From Streptomyces sp. CB00455 (GTDB lineage: Bacteria > Actinomycetota > Actinomycetes > Streptomycetales > Streptomycetaceae): 64,000 bases of DNA. This document shows positions 53,413 through 62,034 of this stretch, one piece after another. Under the pieces are notes generated by a model. It was not told the origin of the DNA, did no database searches, and saw nothing but the letters and a program-made list of their open reading frames with translations. Position 1 is the stretch's first letter, and every line of letters starts with the position of its first letter. The stretch covers positions 1,043,930 to 1,107,929 of the forward strand of contig NZ_LIVQ01000002.1 in NCBI RefSeq assembly GCF_001905445.1, read 5' to 3'. The translations under genes and the position numbers were made by a program.

Positions 53413-54396
53413 ATGGCCGCTCTGGGATGGCTCACCCCCCGTAGGCGCTCCGCCACCGCGCGGAGCGTGCTGGCTGGCGAGGCCTCGGCCGAGGCCGCCC
53501 GCAAGACCGCTCAGGCCGGAGCGCCGCTCGTCATCGACGCGGCGCCCGGTGCTGCCGCCCCGGAGTCCGAGGAGCTCGCGCGGCTCGCCGAGGAACTGCC
53601 GGAGCCGGAGTTCCCGGTCGCCGGAGACGACCTCGCCGCCGCCTTCTTCGACCTCGACAACACGGTCATGCAGGGCGCCGCGATCTTCCACTTCGGCCGC
53701 GGCCTCTACAAGCGCGAGTTCTTCCGCCGCCGCGAGCTCGCCCGCTTCGCCTGGCAGCAGGCCTGGTTCCGGCTGGCCGGCGTCGAGGACCCCGAGCACA
53801 TGCAGGACGCGCGAGACAGCGCCCTGTCCATCGTCAAGGGCCACAAGGTCTCCGAGCTGATGGCCATCGGCGAGGAGATCTACGACGAGTACATGGCCGA
53901 GCGGATCTGGCCGGGCACCCGCGCCCTGGCCCAGGCCCACCTCGACGCCGGCCAGAAGGTGTGGCTGGTCACCGCCGCCCCCGTGGAGACGGCCACGATC
54001 ATCGCCCGCAGGCTCGGCCTGACCGGGGCGCTGGGCACCGTCGCCGAATCCGTCGACGGGATCTACACCGGCCGCCTGGTCGGCGAACCGCTGCACGGCC
54101 CCGCCAAGGCGGAGGCGGTCCGCGCCCTGGCCGCCGCCGAGGGCCTGGACCTGGACCGCTGCGCCGCCTACAGCGATTCGCACAACGACATCCCGATGCT
54201 GTCGCTGGTCGGACATCCGTACGCGATCAATCCCGACACAAAACTGCGCAAGCATGCCCGGACCAATGACTGGCGGCTGCGCGACTATCGCACCGGCCGC
54301 AAGGCCGTGAAGGTCGGCGTCCCGGCCGCCGCCGGCGTCGGCGCGATCGCGGGCGGCGCGGCCGCCGCCATCGCCCTGCACCGCCGCCGCAAGTAA
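53413..54396 (+). CDS. HAD-IB family hydrolase (SerB-like) with membrane-type C-terminus
   Basis: 327 aa. Motif [13 protein letters not shown] (DxDxT/V), motif [12 protein letters not shown], motif [11 protein letters not shown] (Lys) and motif [13 protein letters not shown]. Residues 1-70 are an Ala/Glu-rich lead-in; the C-terminus ([24 protein letters not shown]) may anchor in the membrane. Related streptomycete proteins sit just upstream of bldN, as here. ATG at 53413 has no ribosome site, possibly leaderless. Substrate unknown. Confidence 0.87.
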   Translation: MAALGWLTPRRRSATARSVLAGEASAEAARKTAQAGAPLVIDAAPGAAAPESEELARLAEELPEPEFPVAGDDLAAAFFDLDNTVMQGAAIFHFGRGLYKREFFRRRELARFAWQQAWFRLAGVEDPEHMQDARDSALSIVKGHKVSELMAIGEEIYDEYMAERIWPGTRALAQAHLDAGQKVWLVTAAPVETATIIARRLGLTGALGTVAESVDGIYTGRLVGEPLHGPAKAEAVRALAAAEGLDLDRCAAYSDSHNDIPMLSLVGHPYAINPDTKLRKHARTNDWRLRDYRTGRKAVKVGVPAAAGVGAIAGGAAAAIALHRRRK

Positions 54397-54769
54397 CGCG
54401 AGCCGCCCCCGCACCGCCGCCCGCCCGGGCTCATGCGCGCTCCCGGGCCGCCGCACGCCCGCCGCCGCCTGCCCGCCCACCTCTACCCGTGCCCGCCGCG
54501 CACCACGCCGGCCCGCCCGACTCGGTCCGGAGCCCACCGGAAGCTTCCATTCCGCGCATGCAAGTGATCAGGAATCGATCACCAACTGCGACCGAATATG
54601 CCTTGGACACGCAACAGAAGTGTCGGAACCGGTGATTTAGGCAACTGGGTGTAGCGCTGCCTGTACGAAGCGTTATTCTCCTCAAATGCATGCCACCGGC
54701 CATCTGTCGCCACGACGGGGTGAACGGTCCCGCACTGCACGTGATGGAAGCTCTGCCTCTGGGAGTCCC
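54397..54769. promoter_or_regulatory. bldN upstream regulatory region
   Basis: About 370 bases without a gene. The left 130 bases are GC-rich C-tracts; then the composition turns AT-richer. GTGATC-N7-GATCAC (54564-54582) is an inverted repeat and candidate regulator site. bldN promoters in Streptomyces are controlled by BldD; this repeat does not match the BldD consensus well. In-frame ATG at 54686 exists but is not the preferred bldN start. Confidence 0.45.
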
Positions 54770-55576
54770 GTGTACCCACCTGTCGGGGTTGACGCCTCGG
54801 GCCTGGCTACGCTGCGCGCAACGGTCCTCGACCACCTGCGCGGCTTCGTCCCCACCGCGTACGCCGTCCCCGCCCTCGCCGTTGCCGGCCTCGGTCCGGC
54901 CGGCCCTTGCTATGCCCTGACCGACGGCGGAGCGACGGTCGGCAGACGAGGCCGCGCCACCGCAGGCTCGAACGGCGCAGCCGGTACGAACACACAGGCC
55001 ACCCCCCGCCGCCCCACCGCGGACAGCGACCAGGCCCGCATGATGGACCTGGTCGAACGCGCCCAGGCCGGCGAGGCCGAGGCCTTCGGCCGCCTCTACG
55101 ACCAGTACAGCGACACGGTCTACCGCTACATCTACTACCGCGTCGGCGGCAAGGCGACCGCGGAGGACCTCACCAGCGAGACGTTCCTGCGCGCGCTGCG
55201 CCGCATCTCCACCTTCACCTGGCAGGGGCGCGACTTCGGCGCCTGGCTCGTGACGATCGCCCGCAACCTGGTGGCGGACCACTTCAAGTCCAGCCGCTTC
55301 CGGCTGGAAGTGACCACCGGCGAGATGCTCGACGCCAACGAGGTCGAGCGCAGCCCCGAGGACTCCGTCCTGGAGTCCCTCTCCAACGCGGCCCTGCTGG
55401 AGGCCGTACGCAAACTCAACCCGCAGCAGCAGGAGTGCGTGACCCTGCGCTTCCTGCAGGGCCTGTCCGTCGCCGAGACGGCCCGCGTGATGGGGAAGAA
55501 CGAGGGCGCCATCAAGACGCTCCAGTACCGGGCGGTCCGCACCCTGGCCCGCCTGCTCCCGGACGACGCCCGCTGA
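54770..55576 (+). CDS. bldN: Developmental ECF sigma factor BldN
   Basis: 268 aa. Starts VYPPVGVDASGLATLRATVL and has an N-terminal extension of about 88 residues before region 2; in S. coelicolor an extension of this size is removed to activate sigma-BldN. Region 2: RLYDQYSDTVYRYIYYRV, then DLTSETFLRALRRI; region 4: LNPQQQECVTLRFLQGLSVA and ARVMGKNEGAIKTLQYRAVR. It directs aerial hypha genes such as bldM and chaplins/rodlins. GTG at 54770 follows GGGAG by 4 bases; ATG at 54686 is less likely. The anti-sigma gene rsbN follows. Confidence 0.94.
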   Translation: MYPPVGVDASGLATLRATVLDHLRGFVPTAYAVPALAVAGLGPAGPCYALTDGGATVGRRGRATAGSNGAAGTNTQATPRRPTADSDQARMMDLVERAQAGEAEAFGRLYDQYSDTVYRYIYYRVGGKATAEDLTSETFLRALRRISTFTWQGRDFGAWLVTIARNLVADHFKSSRFRLEVTTGEMLDANEVERSPEDSVLESLSNAALLEAVRKLNPQQQECVTLRFLQGLSVAETARVMGKNEGAIKTLQYRAVRTLARLLPDDAR

Positions 55577-55672
55577 CCCCTCCACACCCCCCAGACACCC
55601 CGTCCAGAACGACACGACCTCACATACACCCGGTGACCCCTCGATGACGCTGTGGTCCGATCATCCTTCGTC

Positions 55673-55701
55673 CGTAACCCAAGTGCCGCGACGCTCGTTG
55701 T
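55673..55701 (+). promoter_or_regulatory. Candidate BldN-dependent promoter of rsbN
   Basis: CGTAAC (55673-55678), 17 bases, CGTTGT (55696-55701), very close to the sigma-BldN consensus as I remember it (CGTAAC, about 16, CGTTGA). It lies 130 bases upstream of rsbN. S. coelicolor rsbN is a BldN target. Confidence 0.6.
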
Positions 55702-55831
55702 GCGGAATGCAGGCTCCCTTTGGACACGCCCTACCCGAAGCCGCTCACTCGAAAGTGTGGATGTGCTCAAGGAAGGCAACCTTCCGGACACCTAGGGGAG
55801 TCGATCGTCATGACGAGAGGAGGTGCCGCCA

Positions 55832-57038
55832 GTGATCGCGAACGTGACTCCGCACCGGCGGGCGAACGCCTTCGCCCAGGCCCTGGAGGATCGGACCCAG
55901 TCCAATCTTTCGGAACCGGACCCGGCGGCCGAGCAGTCCGAGGCACCTGCCGAACCTGCTGACCACGACCGGTTGTTGGCCCTGGCGAGCGTGCTCGGCG
56001 AAAGAATGCCGCGCCCGGTGCTGGACCCGGACGTCAAAGTGGTGCAACGGGCCCAGCTCGTTGCCGCCATGGAGGCCATGGTGCTGGAGCAGAGGGCGGG
56101 GGGCGGTGCGGCCTCGGACCCTCAAGTGCCCGAACAGCGGACCGGCCGCGGCGCCCACCGGGCGACCCCGCTCCGGAAATTGCGTCCCCGCTCCCGCTGG
56201 TCCAAGGGCATCGCAGCGGGCGGCCTCACCGTGGGTGTGGCCGCGGGGGCCTTCAGCGGCGTGGCCGCTGCCAGTACCGACGCCCTGCCCGGTGACCACC
56301 TCTACCCCGTGAAACGGGGCATGGAGGACCTGAAGCTCGGCATGGCCGAGGACGATTCGGACCGGGGCGAGCTCTACCTCGACCAGGCCTCGAACCGCCT
56401 GTCCGAGGCCCGCCGGCTGATGGAGCGCGGCCGGACCGGCGTACTGGACCATGAGTCCCTGGGCGCGATCCGCCGCGCACTGGCGGGAATGAAGCACGAC
56501 GCGGAGGAGGGCCACCGCCTCCTCCAGGCAGCCTATGAACGGGACGGCTCGCTCGGCCCGATCCAGACGCTGTCCTCGTTCTCCCTCTCCCACCGCGACG
56601 CGTGGGGCCGGCTCCGGGAGAAGCTCCCGGCGCAGCTCACCGACGTGGGCGGCGAGGTGGAGTCGGTCTTCCGGGCCATAGACGAAGACGTGGCGCCGCT
56701 CCAGGGCCTGCTCCCCAAGCCCCCGGAGCAGACCCGTGGCTCCGGCTCCCCCGGCTCCTCCGCCAAGCCGGGTACCCCCAGCGGCAAGCAGCAGCCCCCG
56801 CCCAGCCACGGCACGCCGTCGGGCAGCAGCCCCGCCCCGTCCCCGTCGGGCAGCGTCCAGCCCCCCGGCGACGGGCGGCCTGCTGGGCGGTACGGGCGAC
56901 CTGCTGCACCCGCCGGCCGGGCAGTCGGCTCCGCCCTCCACGGGCACCCCGGAGCAGGCCAAGCCGGACATCACCCTCCCGCCCCTGCTCCCGGGCATCC
57001 TCCCGGGCCTGGGCATCAACGCGGAGGACGCCGAGTAG
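55832..57038 (+). CDS. rsbN: Anti-sigma factor RsbN, reading frame disrupted near the 3' end
   Basis: Membrane anti-sigma factor for BldN. The cytosolic part (about 1-120) is followed by one transmembrane helix (SKGIAAGGLTVGVAAGAFSG, about 124-143) and an external DUF5667-type domain (DALPGDHLYPVKRGMEDLKL and on). GTG at 55832 has GGAGG upstream. The frame used up to about 56860 continues past the natural end without a stop until 57247. The +1 frame instead gives GGLLGGTGDLLHPP, then ITLPPLLPGILPGLGINAED and TAG at 57036, with proper third-position G/C bias. One extra C in the C6 run at 56861-56866 would explain it. Confidence 0.88.
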
Positions 57039-57056
57039 CGGCCGGGCCACACGCGC

Positions 57057-57094
57057 AAGGGCGGCGGAGGTGCACACGCAGCTCCGCCGCCCTT
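57057..57094. terminator. Bidirectional hairpin after rsbN
   Basis: A 13-bp perfect stem (57057-57069 with 57082-57094) between rsbN (stop 57038) and the convergent acyltransferase (57165). A short CCGTACCCGGTCCGG tandem duplication follows. Confidence 0.65.
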
Positions 57095-57164
57095 CCGTGC
57101 CCGCGGACGCTCCGGGCGTCCGGCCGTACCCGGTCCGGCCGTACCCGGTCCGCGCCCGGTCGGG

Positions 57165-58151
57165 TCAGAAGAACACCGACCGCCGCTGCACCAGCAGTTT
57201 GTACAGCGTGTGCTGGATCTGCTCCCGCACCTCGTCCGTCAGGTTGAACATCAACATCGGGTCCTCCGCCGCCTCCGCGGCGTACCCCGACGTCTGGATC
57301 GGCTCGCCGAACTGGATCGTCCACTTCGTCGGCAACGGCACCGCCCCCAGCGGCCCCAGCCACGGGAACGTGGGCGTGATCGGGAAGTAGGGCACCCCCA
57401 GCAGCCTCGCCAGCGTCTTCGCGTTGCCGACCATCGGGTAGATCTCCTCCGCCCCCACGATCGAGCACGGCACGATCGGCGTCCCCGCCCGCAGCGCGGT
57501 GGAGACGAACCCGCCCCGCCCGAAGCGCTGGAGCTTGTACCGCTCCCCGAACGGCTTCCCTATCCCCTTGAAGCCCTCCGGCATCACCCCGACCAGCTCC
57601 CCGGCCTCCAGCAGCCGCTGTGCGTCCTCCGCGCACGCCAGGGTGTGCCCGGCCTTGCGGGCCAGCTCGTTGACCACCGGCAGCATGAACACCAGGTCCG
57701 CCGCGAGCAGCCGCAGGTGCCGCTGCGCCGGATGGTGGTCGTGGACGGCGACCTGGAGCATCAGGCCGTCCAGCGGCAGCGTCCCCGAGTGGTTCGCCAC
57801 GATCAGCGCGCCGCCCTCGGCCGGGACGTTCTCGATGCCCTTCACCTCGACCCGGAAGTACTTGTCGAAGAGCGGCCGCATGAGGGACATCAGGACCTGG
57901 TCCGTCAGTTCCTTGTCGTAGCCGAAGTCGTCGACCTCGTACTCCCCGGTGATCCGCCGTCGCAGGAAGGCCAGCCCGCCCGCGATCCGCCGGTCCCAGC
58001 CCTCGCCCCCGGGCCCCGGGGACGCGGTGGAAACGGACGCGGCGGGCGCGGCGGGCTGCGGCACCGGCTCCGGGGCGGACACCGCCCGCACCCTGCGCGG
58101 CCGCCTGCGCGGCCGGTCCTCGTCGAACGGAATGACCTTGGCGTCCGCCAC
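57165..58151 (-). CDS. Lysophospholipid acyltransferase family protein (PlsC-like)
   Basis: 328 aa. NHSGTLPLD is the Hx4D acyltransferase motif; MPEGFKG is the third block (EG), and TPIVPCSIVG the fourth. An N-terminal basic/Pro-rich extension (about 1-60) is probably cytosolic. Expected to transfer acyl groups to lysophosphatidate or a related glycerolipid at the membrane. GTG at 58151 shares its G with the upstream stop TAG (TAGTG), so it is coupled to the epimerase gene. Confidence 0.88.
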   Translation of the reverse strand: MADAKVIPFDEDRPRRRPRRVRAVSAPEPVPQPAAPAASVSTASPGPGGEGWDRRIAGGLAFLRRRITGEYEVDDFGYDKELTDQVLMSLMRPLFDKYFRVEVKGIENVPAEGGALIVANHSGTLPLDGLMLQVAVHDHHPAQRHLRLLAADLVFMLPVVNELARKAGHTLACAEDAQRLLEAGELVGVMPEGFKGIGKPFGERYKLQRFGRGGFVSTALRAGTPIVPCSIVGAEEIYPMVGNAKTLARLLGVPYFPITPTFPWLGPLGAVPLPTKWTIQFGEPIQTSGYAAEAAEDPMLMFNLTDEVREQIQHTLYKLLVQRRSVFF

Positions 58152-59281
58152 TATCGCTTCGCTCCCTCGTCCGCCACGACGTCCCCGACGTCCCCGACGT
58201 CGCCGTCCACGCCGTCCACGCCGTCCACGCCGTCCACGCCGTCCACGCCGTCCACCTTCAGCATGCCCGCCACCCGGTCCACGGCCCGCCCCACCCGCTC
58301 GGGCGGCAGCAATCCGCTCCCCCGGCTCCGCGCGAAGTCCGCGAAGGCCTCGGCGGTCGTGTACGCCGGCTCGAAGCCGAGGACCTCACGCATCTGCGAA
58401 GTCTCCACGACCCGGCCGTGTGTGAGAAGCCTTATCTGCTCCGGCGAGAAGTCGCTCACTCCCACGGCCCGCAGCGCCGACCCCACCCAGGTGACGGCGG
58501 GCAGCGGCAGGGGCAGCGTCGGCCGCCCCAGCCGCCGCGAGCACTGCGACAGCAGCAGGACGCCGTCACCCGCGATGTTGAAGGTCCCGCTGTTCAGCGT
58601 CCCGCGCCGGGGCTCCCGCGCGGCCAGCCGCAGCACGTCCAGCACGTCGTCCTCGTGCACGAACTGCAGCCGCGGGTCGTAGCCCAGCACGGTCGGCATC
58701 ACCGGAATGGAGAAGTACTCGGCCAGCGCCGAGTCCGCGAAGGGGCCCAGGATGTTCGCGAAGCGCAGCACGCACACCGCGACGTCCGGCCGCCTGCGCG
58801 CGAAACCGCGTACGTAGCCCTCGACCTCAGCGGCGTCCTTGGCGAAACCGCCGGCCGGCAGCGACTTCGGCTGCGTGGTCTCGGTGAAGACGGCCGGGTC
58901 CCGGGAAGTGCCCCCGTACACACTCGTACTGGACTTCACCACGAGCCGCCGTATCGTCGGCGACTTCTGGCAGGCCCCGAGGAGCTGCATCGTCCCGATG
59001 ACGTTCGTTTCCTTGACGGTGCTGTGCGCACCGCCCGTTCCCGCCGCGCCGCCGGTGACCGCCAAATGGACCACCGTGTCCACGGCGTGCTCGGCCAGGA
59101 CACGGGCGATCGCCGACTGCCTGATGTCCGTACGGACGAACTCGGCCGAGCCGAGCCGGTGCGGCGGTGTCACCGCATCGACCGCGATGACACGCTCGAC
59201 CTCCGGGTCACGCTGGATCCGGCGCACGAAGCGGCCGCCCAGCTGCCGGGCAGCCCCGGTGACGAGTACGACCTTCCCCAC
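58151..59281 (-). CDS. NAD-dependent epimerase/dehydratase (extended SDR) with repeat tail
   Basis: 376 aa. NAD motif VLVTGAARQLGGRFVRR; SSTSVYGG is the Ser region, and the Tyr-x3-Lys of the family is not obvious. The C-terminal tail (about 340-376) is VDG/VGD repeats encoded by 9-bp DNA repeats. GTG at 59281 has GGAGG about 10 bases upstream. It is coupled with the acyltransferase, suggesting both act in the same envelope-lipid or glycan pathway, which is inference. Confidence 0.85.
   Translation of the reverse strand: MGKVVLVTGAARQLGGRFVRRIQRDPEVERVIAVDAVTPPHRLGSAEFVRTDIRQSAIARVLAEHAVDTVVHLAVTGGAAGTGGAHSTVKETNVIGTMQLLGACQKSPTIRRLVVKSSTSVYGGTSRDPAVFTETTQPKSLPAGGFAKDAAEVEGYVRGFARRRPDVAVCVLRFANILGPFADSALAEYFSIPVMPTVLGYDPRLQFVHEDDVLDVLRLAAREPRRGTLNSGTFNIAGDGVLLLSQCSRRLGRPTLPLPLPAVTWVGSALRAVGVSDFSPEQIRLLTHGRVVETSQMREVLGFEPAYTTAEAFADFARSRGSGLLPPERVGRAVDRVAGMLKVDGVDGVDGVDGVDGVDGDVGDVGDVVADEGAKR
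58178..58258. repeat. 9-bp coding minisatellite at the epimerase 3' end
   Basis: Three GACGTCCCC-type units (58178-58204) then five exact GTCCACGCC units and a partial sixth (58205-58258). In frame, giving Val-Asp-Gly and Val-Gly-Asp repeats. Confidence 0.9.
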
Positions 59282-59320
59282 GAGTTCAGCGCCTCCCTCG
59301 AAGAAGTCCCCCGGCTGCAC

Positions 59321-59355
59321 CGCAGCCCCTCCACCAGGATGGTGGAGGGGCTGCG
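59321..59355 (-). terminator. Terminator after the bS22 gene
   Basis: A 15-bp perfect stem (59321-59335 with 59341-59355) and a five-base loop, 22 bases past the small ribosomal protein stop. Confidence 0.75.
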
Positions 59356-59376
59356 GGAAACACGTACAGCTGCCGT

Positions 59377-59475
59377 CTACTTCTTGTTACGGCGCTGGAC
59401 GCGGGTGCGCTTGAGCAGCTTGCGGTGCTTCTTCTTGGCCATCCGCTTGCGCCGCTTCTTGATAACAGAGCCCAC
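59377..59475 (-). CDS. 30S ribosomal protein bS22 / AURKAIP1-COX24 type (32 aa)
   Basis: GTG at 59475 opens 32 codons: [20 protein letters not shown] then [12 protein letters not shown]. This is the actinobacterial small basic ribosomal protein with the AURKAIP1/COX24 domain. More than half of the residues are Lys or Arg. GAGGGT lies upstream. It is too short for usual ORF cut-offs. Confidence 0.93.
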   Translation of the reverse strand: MGSVIKKRRKRMAKKKHRKLLKRTRVQRRNKK

Positions 59476-59616
59476 GACTACCCTCGCTCACTTCTCTTCA
59501 CTGGTGCGGGGCGTCTGGGCCCACACGACCTACGTCGGCCTAGCCTACCCGTCCTGGCTCCGAGCTTGTAATCCGAGCCCTCCGGACCGGTCGGGAGGGG
59601 CCGTGGGGTCTCAGTC

Positions 59617-59826
59617 TCAGGCCGACTCCACCCCCACGTAGGACTCTCGGAGGTACTCGTGAACCGCGTTCTCGGGGACCCGGAAGGACCGGCCCACCCG
59701 GATCGCGGGCAGATGACCGTTGTGCACCAGCCGGTACACGGTCATCTTCGACACTCGCATCACCGAGGCGACCTCCGCCACGGTCAGGAACTGAACCTCA
59801 CTGAGAGGCCTCTCGCCAGCAGCCAT
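59617..59826 (-). CDS. BldC-like helix-turn-helix protein (MerR/excisionase type)
   Basis: 69 aa. FLTVAEVASVMRVSKMTVYR then LVHNGHLPAIRVGRSFRVPE is the winged helix of the BldC/excisionase family. BldC itself and its paralogues are small DNA-binding developmental regulators in Streptomyces. ATG at 59826, with in-frame alternatives upstream. In S. coelicolor a BldC-like gene also follows the bS22 gene, as I recall. Confidence 0.87.
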   Translation of the reverse strand: MAAGERPLSEVQFLTVAEVASVMRVSKMTVYRLVHNGHLPAIRVGRSFRVPENAVHEYLRESYVGVESA

Positions 59827-59940
59827 GACACACCTTGACCTTCCGCGCATGACGGGCACCGGCTTCCCCTCCGGTTACTCCTCGTCGTCGCACGCTCACT
59901 CCCCAGAGTAGGGGCGCGTGATACGAGTGGGGAAGAGGAG

Positions 59941-60789
59941 CTACGGCCACTCCTGCCGCAGCGGCAGACCCGCCCGATCGAGCACATAGCGGATAAGCGG
60001 TCGGTAGTAGTCCGCACGCACCGCATCATCAAGCGGCACGGCCACCGAGACCCGCCCCTCGGCCTCCCCCACGAACAGCGCGGGATCGTCCGTGTCCGCC
60101 AGCCCGATCGCCTCCACACCGAGCTGACCTGCACCGCAAACCCACCCGTGGTCCCCCACCACCAGCTCCGGCAGCGGCCCGCCGGCCTCGGCGAGCGCCC
60201 CCAGCGCCACCCGGACCGGCAGCGGCGAATGGGAGTGCGCGCCGGTGGCACTCCCCAACGGCCGCACGCCGGGTTCCCGCACCAGTGCGACCCCCCGTAC
60301 GTAATCGATGCGGTGCGTGCGTACGCCGAACCGGGTCGCCATGTCGACACACACCCCCCGCGCCGGAGTGAGGACATCACATCCCACCGCCGACATCGCC
60401 TCGGCCAATCCGGCGTAGAAGCCCAGGAGCCGCTGCGGATGCCCGGTCCCGAACAGCACGGGCGACCGGGCCCCCGCCGCCTCCCGCAACCGCCCCGCGA
60501 AGGCTTCCAGCCCCGCCATCGTCCGCTCCGGATCGATCACATCCGGCCCGCTGACGTGCGACGGATCCGCCGAGACCCCGCACTTGTGCGCCATCAGCCT
60601 CAGCAGATCACCCTCCCCCCAGCCCCACTCCGGCTCCAGCCCGAGCAGCACCCGCGGATCACGCGCCGCGAACAGCCGGTAGCTGCGCAGGCCCTCCTCC
60701 CGGGAAGTGGCGACGGGCCCGGCCAACCGGGCGGCCAGCAGATGCGCACGCAACGCGCCGGTGCTCAACACCCCCCGATGCTGCCTCAC
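59941..60789 (-). CDS. Phosphatase-like protein (actinobacterial family)
   Basis: About 282 aa from GTG 60789; GTG at 60828 or 60771 is also possible. Matches an actinobacterial family often labelled phosphatase: RLFAARDPRVLLGLEPEWGW, SADPSHVSGPDVIDPERT, VLFGTGHPQRLLGFYAGLAE and ELVVGDHGWVCGAGQLG. GTGHP and VVGDHGW could hold metal/phosphate ligands, but the activity is unproven. It is downstream of acuC on the same strand. Confidence 0.7.
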   Translation of the reverse strand: MRQHRGVLSTGALRAHLLAARLAGPVATSREEGLRSYRLFAARDPRVLLGLEPEWGWGEGDLLRLMAHKCGVSADPSHVSGPDVIDPERTMAGLEAFAGRLREAAGARSPVLFGTGHPQRLLGFYAGLAEAMSAVGCDVLTPARGVCVDMATRFGVRTHRIDYVRGVALVREPGVRPLGSATGAHSHSPLPVRVALGALAEAGGPLPELVVGDHGWVCGAGQLGVEAIGLADTDDPALFVGEAEGRVSVAVPLDDAVRADYYRPLIRYVLDRAGLPLRQEWP

Positions 60790-60864
60790 CACACCCGGCG
60801 GTGCCTCAATTCCCGCGAACGCAGCCACCGTTGGCGTAACGGCACGCCCACGGCTCGGGCTCCG

Positions 60865-62034
60865 TCAGGTCAGCATCCCGCGCAGCGGGAACACCGCCCG
60901 CCGCGTCGCGAGGACGGCCTGATCCGTACGGTCCGCCGGGTCGTACCCCGCCTCCCAGTCCCGCCACGACACCGTCCGACCGTCCGTCATCCGGGCCGGC
61001 GCCAACTGCCGCGTCCGCGCGTACACCTCCTCCCGCCAGGAGGCCGGCACCGCCGTCACCGGATCGACCGGCCGGTGCGCGGCGATCGCCACCAGGTGCG
61101 TCCACGACCGCGGCACGACGTCCACCACCGCGTAGCCGCCGCCGCCCAGCGCCACCCACCGCCCCTGCGCGTGCTCGTGGGCGAGCCGGTGGCAGGCCTC
61201 CTGGACGGCCCGCTGGGCGTCCAGGGACACCGCCAGGTGCGCCAACGGGTCCTCGAAGTGCGTGTCCGCCCCGTGCTGCGTCACCAGCACCTGCGGCCGG
61301 AAGTCCGCCAGCAGTTCGGGCACCGTCGCGTGGAAGGCGCGCAGCCATCCCTCGTCGCCCGTCCCGGCGGGCAGCGCGACATTCACCGCGGAACCCTCGG
61401 CCGCCGCCCCACCGGTCTCCTGCGGCCAGCCGGTCTGCGGGAACAACGTCCGCGGATGCTCGTGCAGCGACACCGTCAGCACCCGCGGATCGTCCCAGAA
61501 CGCCGCCTGCACACCGTCCCCGTGGTGCACGTCCACATCCACGTACGCGACCCGCTCGGCGCCCAGCTCCAGCAGCCGCGCCACCGCCAGCGCCGCGTCG
61601 TTGTACACGCAGAAGCCGGCCGCCCCGCCCGGCATCGCGTGGTGCAGCCCGCCCGCGAAGTTCACCGCGTGTCCGGCCTCACCGCGCCAGACCGCCTCCG
61701 CCGCCGCCACCGACTGCCCGGCGATCAGCGCGGACGCCTCGTGCATCCCGCGGAAGGCCGGATCGTCCACCGTCCCCAGCCCGTACGATCCGTCGGCCAC
61801 CCCGGGATCGGCCGACACCTCGTGCACCGCGGCGACGTAGTCCTCCCGGTGCACCAGCCTCAGCGTGGAATCCCCGGCCGCCCGCGCGGCCCGCACCTCC
61901 ATGGCCCGGTCCAGCCCGAAGGCGCGCACCAGGCCCATGGTCAGCGCCAGACGCACCGGATCCATCGGATGGCCGGGCCCGAAGTCATACTTCGTTACCG
62001 CCTCGTCCCACATCAACAACCCGCGGCCGCTCAT
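60865..62034 (-). CDS. acuC: Acetoin utilization-type histone deacetylase family protein AcuC
   Basis: 389 aa from ATG 62034; GTG 62043 adds three residues. HDAC/arginase fold: GGLHHAMPGGAAGFCVYNDA, VDVDVHHGDGVQAAFW (catalytic His-Asp zinc site) and QHGADTHFEDPLAHL. Such enzymes deacetylate lysines (e.g. acetyl-CoA synthetase) or small acetyl compounds. The start lies inside the upstream MFS gene, so the two are co-transcribed and probably coupled. Confidence 0.92.
   Translation of the reverse strand: MSGRGLLMWDEAVTKYDFGPGHPMDPVRLALTMGLVRAFGLDRAMEVRAARAAGDSTLRLVHREDYVAAVHEVSADPGVADGSYGLGTVDDPAFRGMHEASALIAGQSVAAAEAVWRGEAGHAVNFAGGLHHAMPGGAAGFCVYNDAALAVARLLELGAERVAYVDVDVHHGDGVQAAFWDDPRVLTVSLHEHPRTLFPQTGWPQETGGAAAEGSAVNVALPAGTGDEGWLRAFHATVPELLADFRPQVLVTQHGADTHFEDPLAHLAVSLDAQRAVQEACHRLAHEHAQGRWVALGGGGYAVVDVVPRSWTHLVAIAAHRPVDPVTAVPASWREEVYARTRQLAPARMTDGRTVSWRDWEAGYDPADRTDQAVLATRRAVFPLRGMLT

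Noticed and set aside
54686..54769. ATG start for bldN 28 codons upstream
   Set aside because: No ribosome site, and the known BldN N-terminus (YPPVGVDASG) corresponds to GTG at 54770.
58178..58258. Regular short repeats considered as a CRISPR array
   Set aside because: Units are 9 bp, directly adjacent, without spacers, and in a coding frame.
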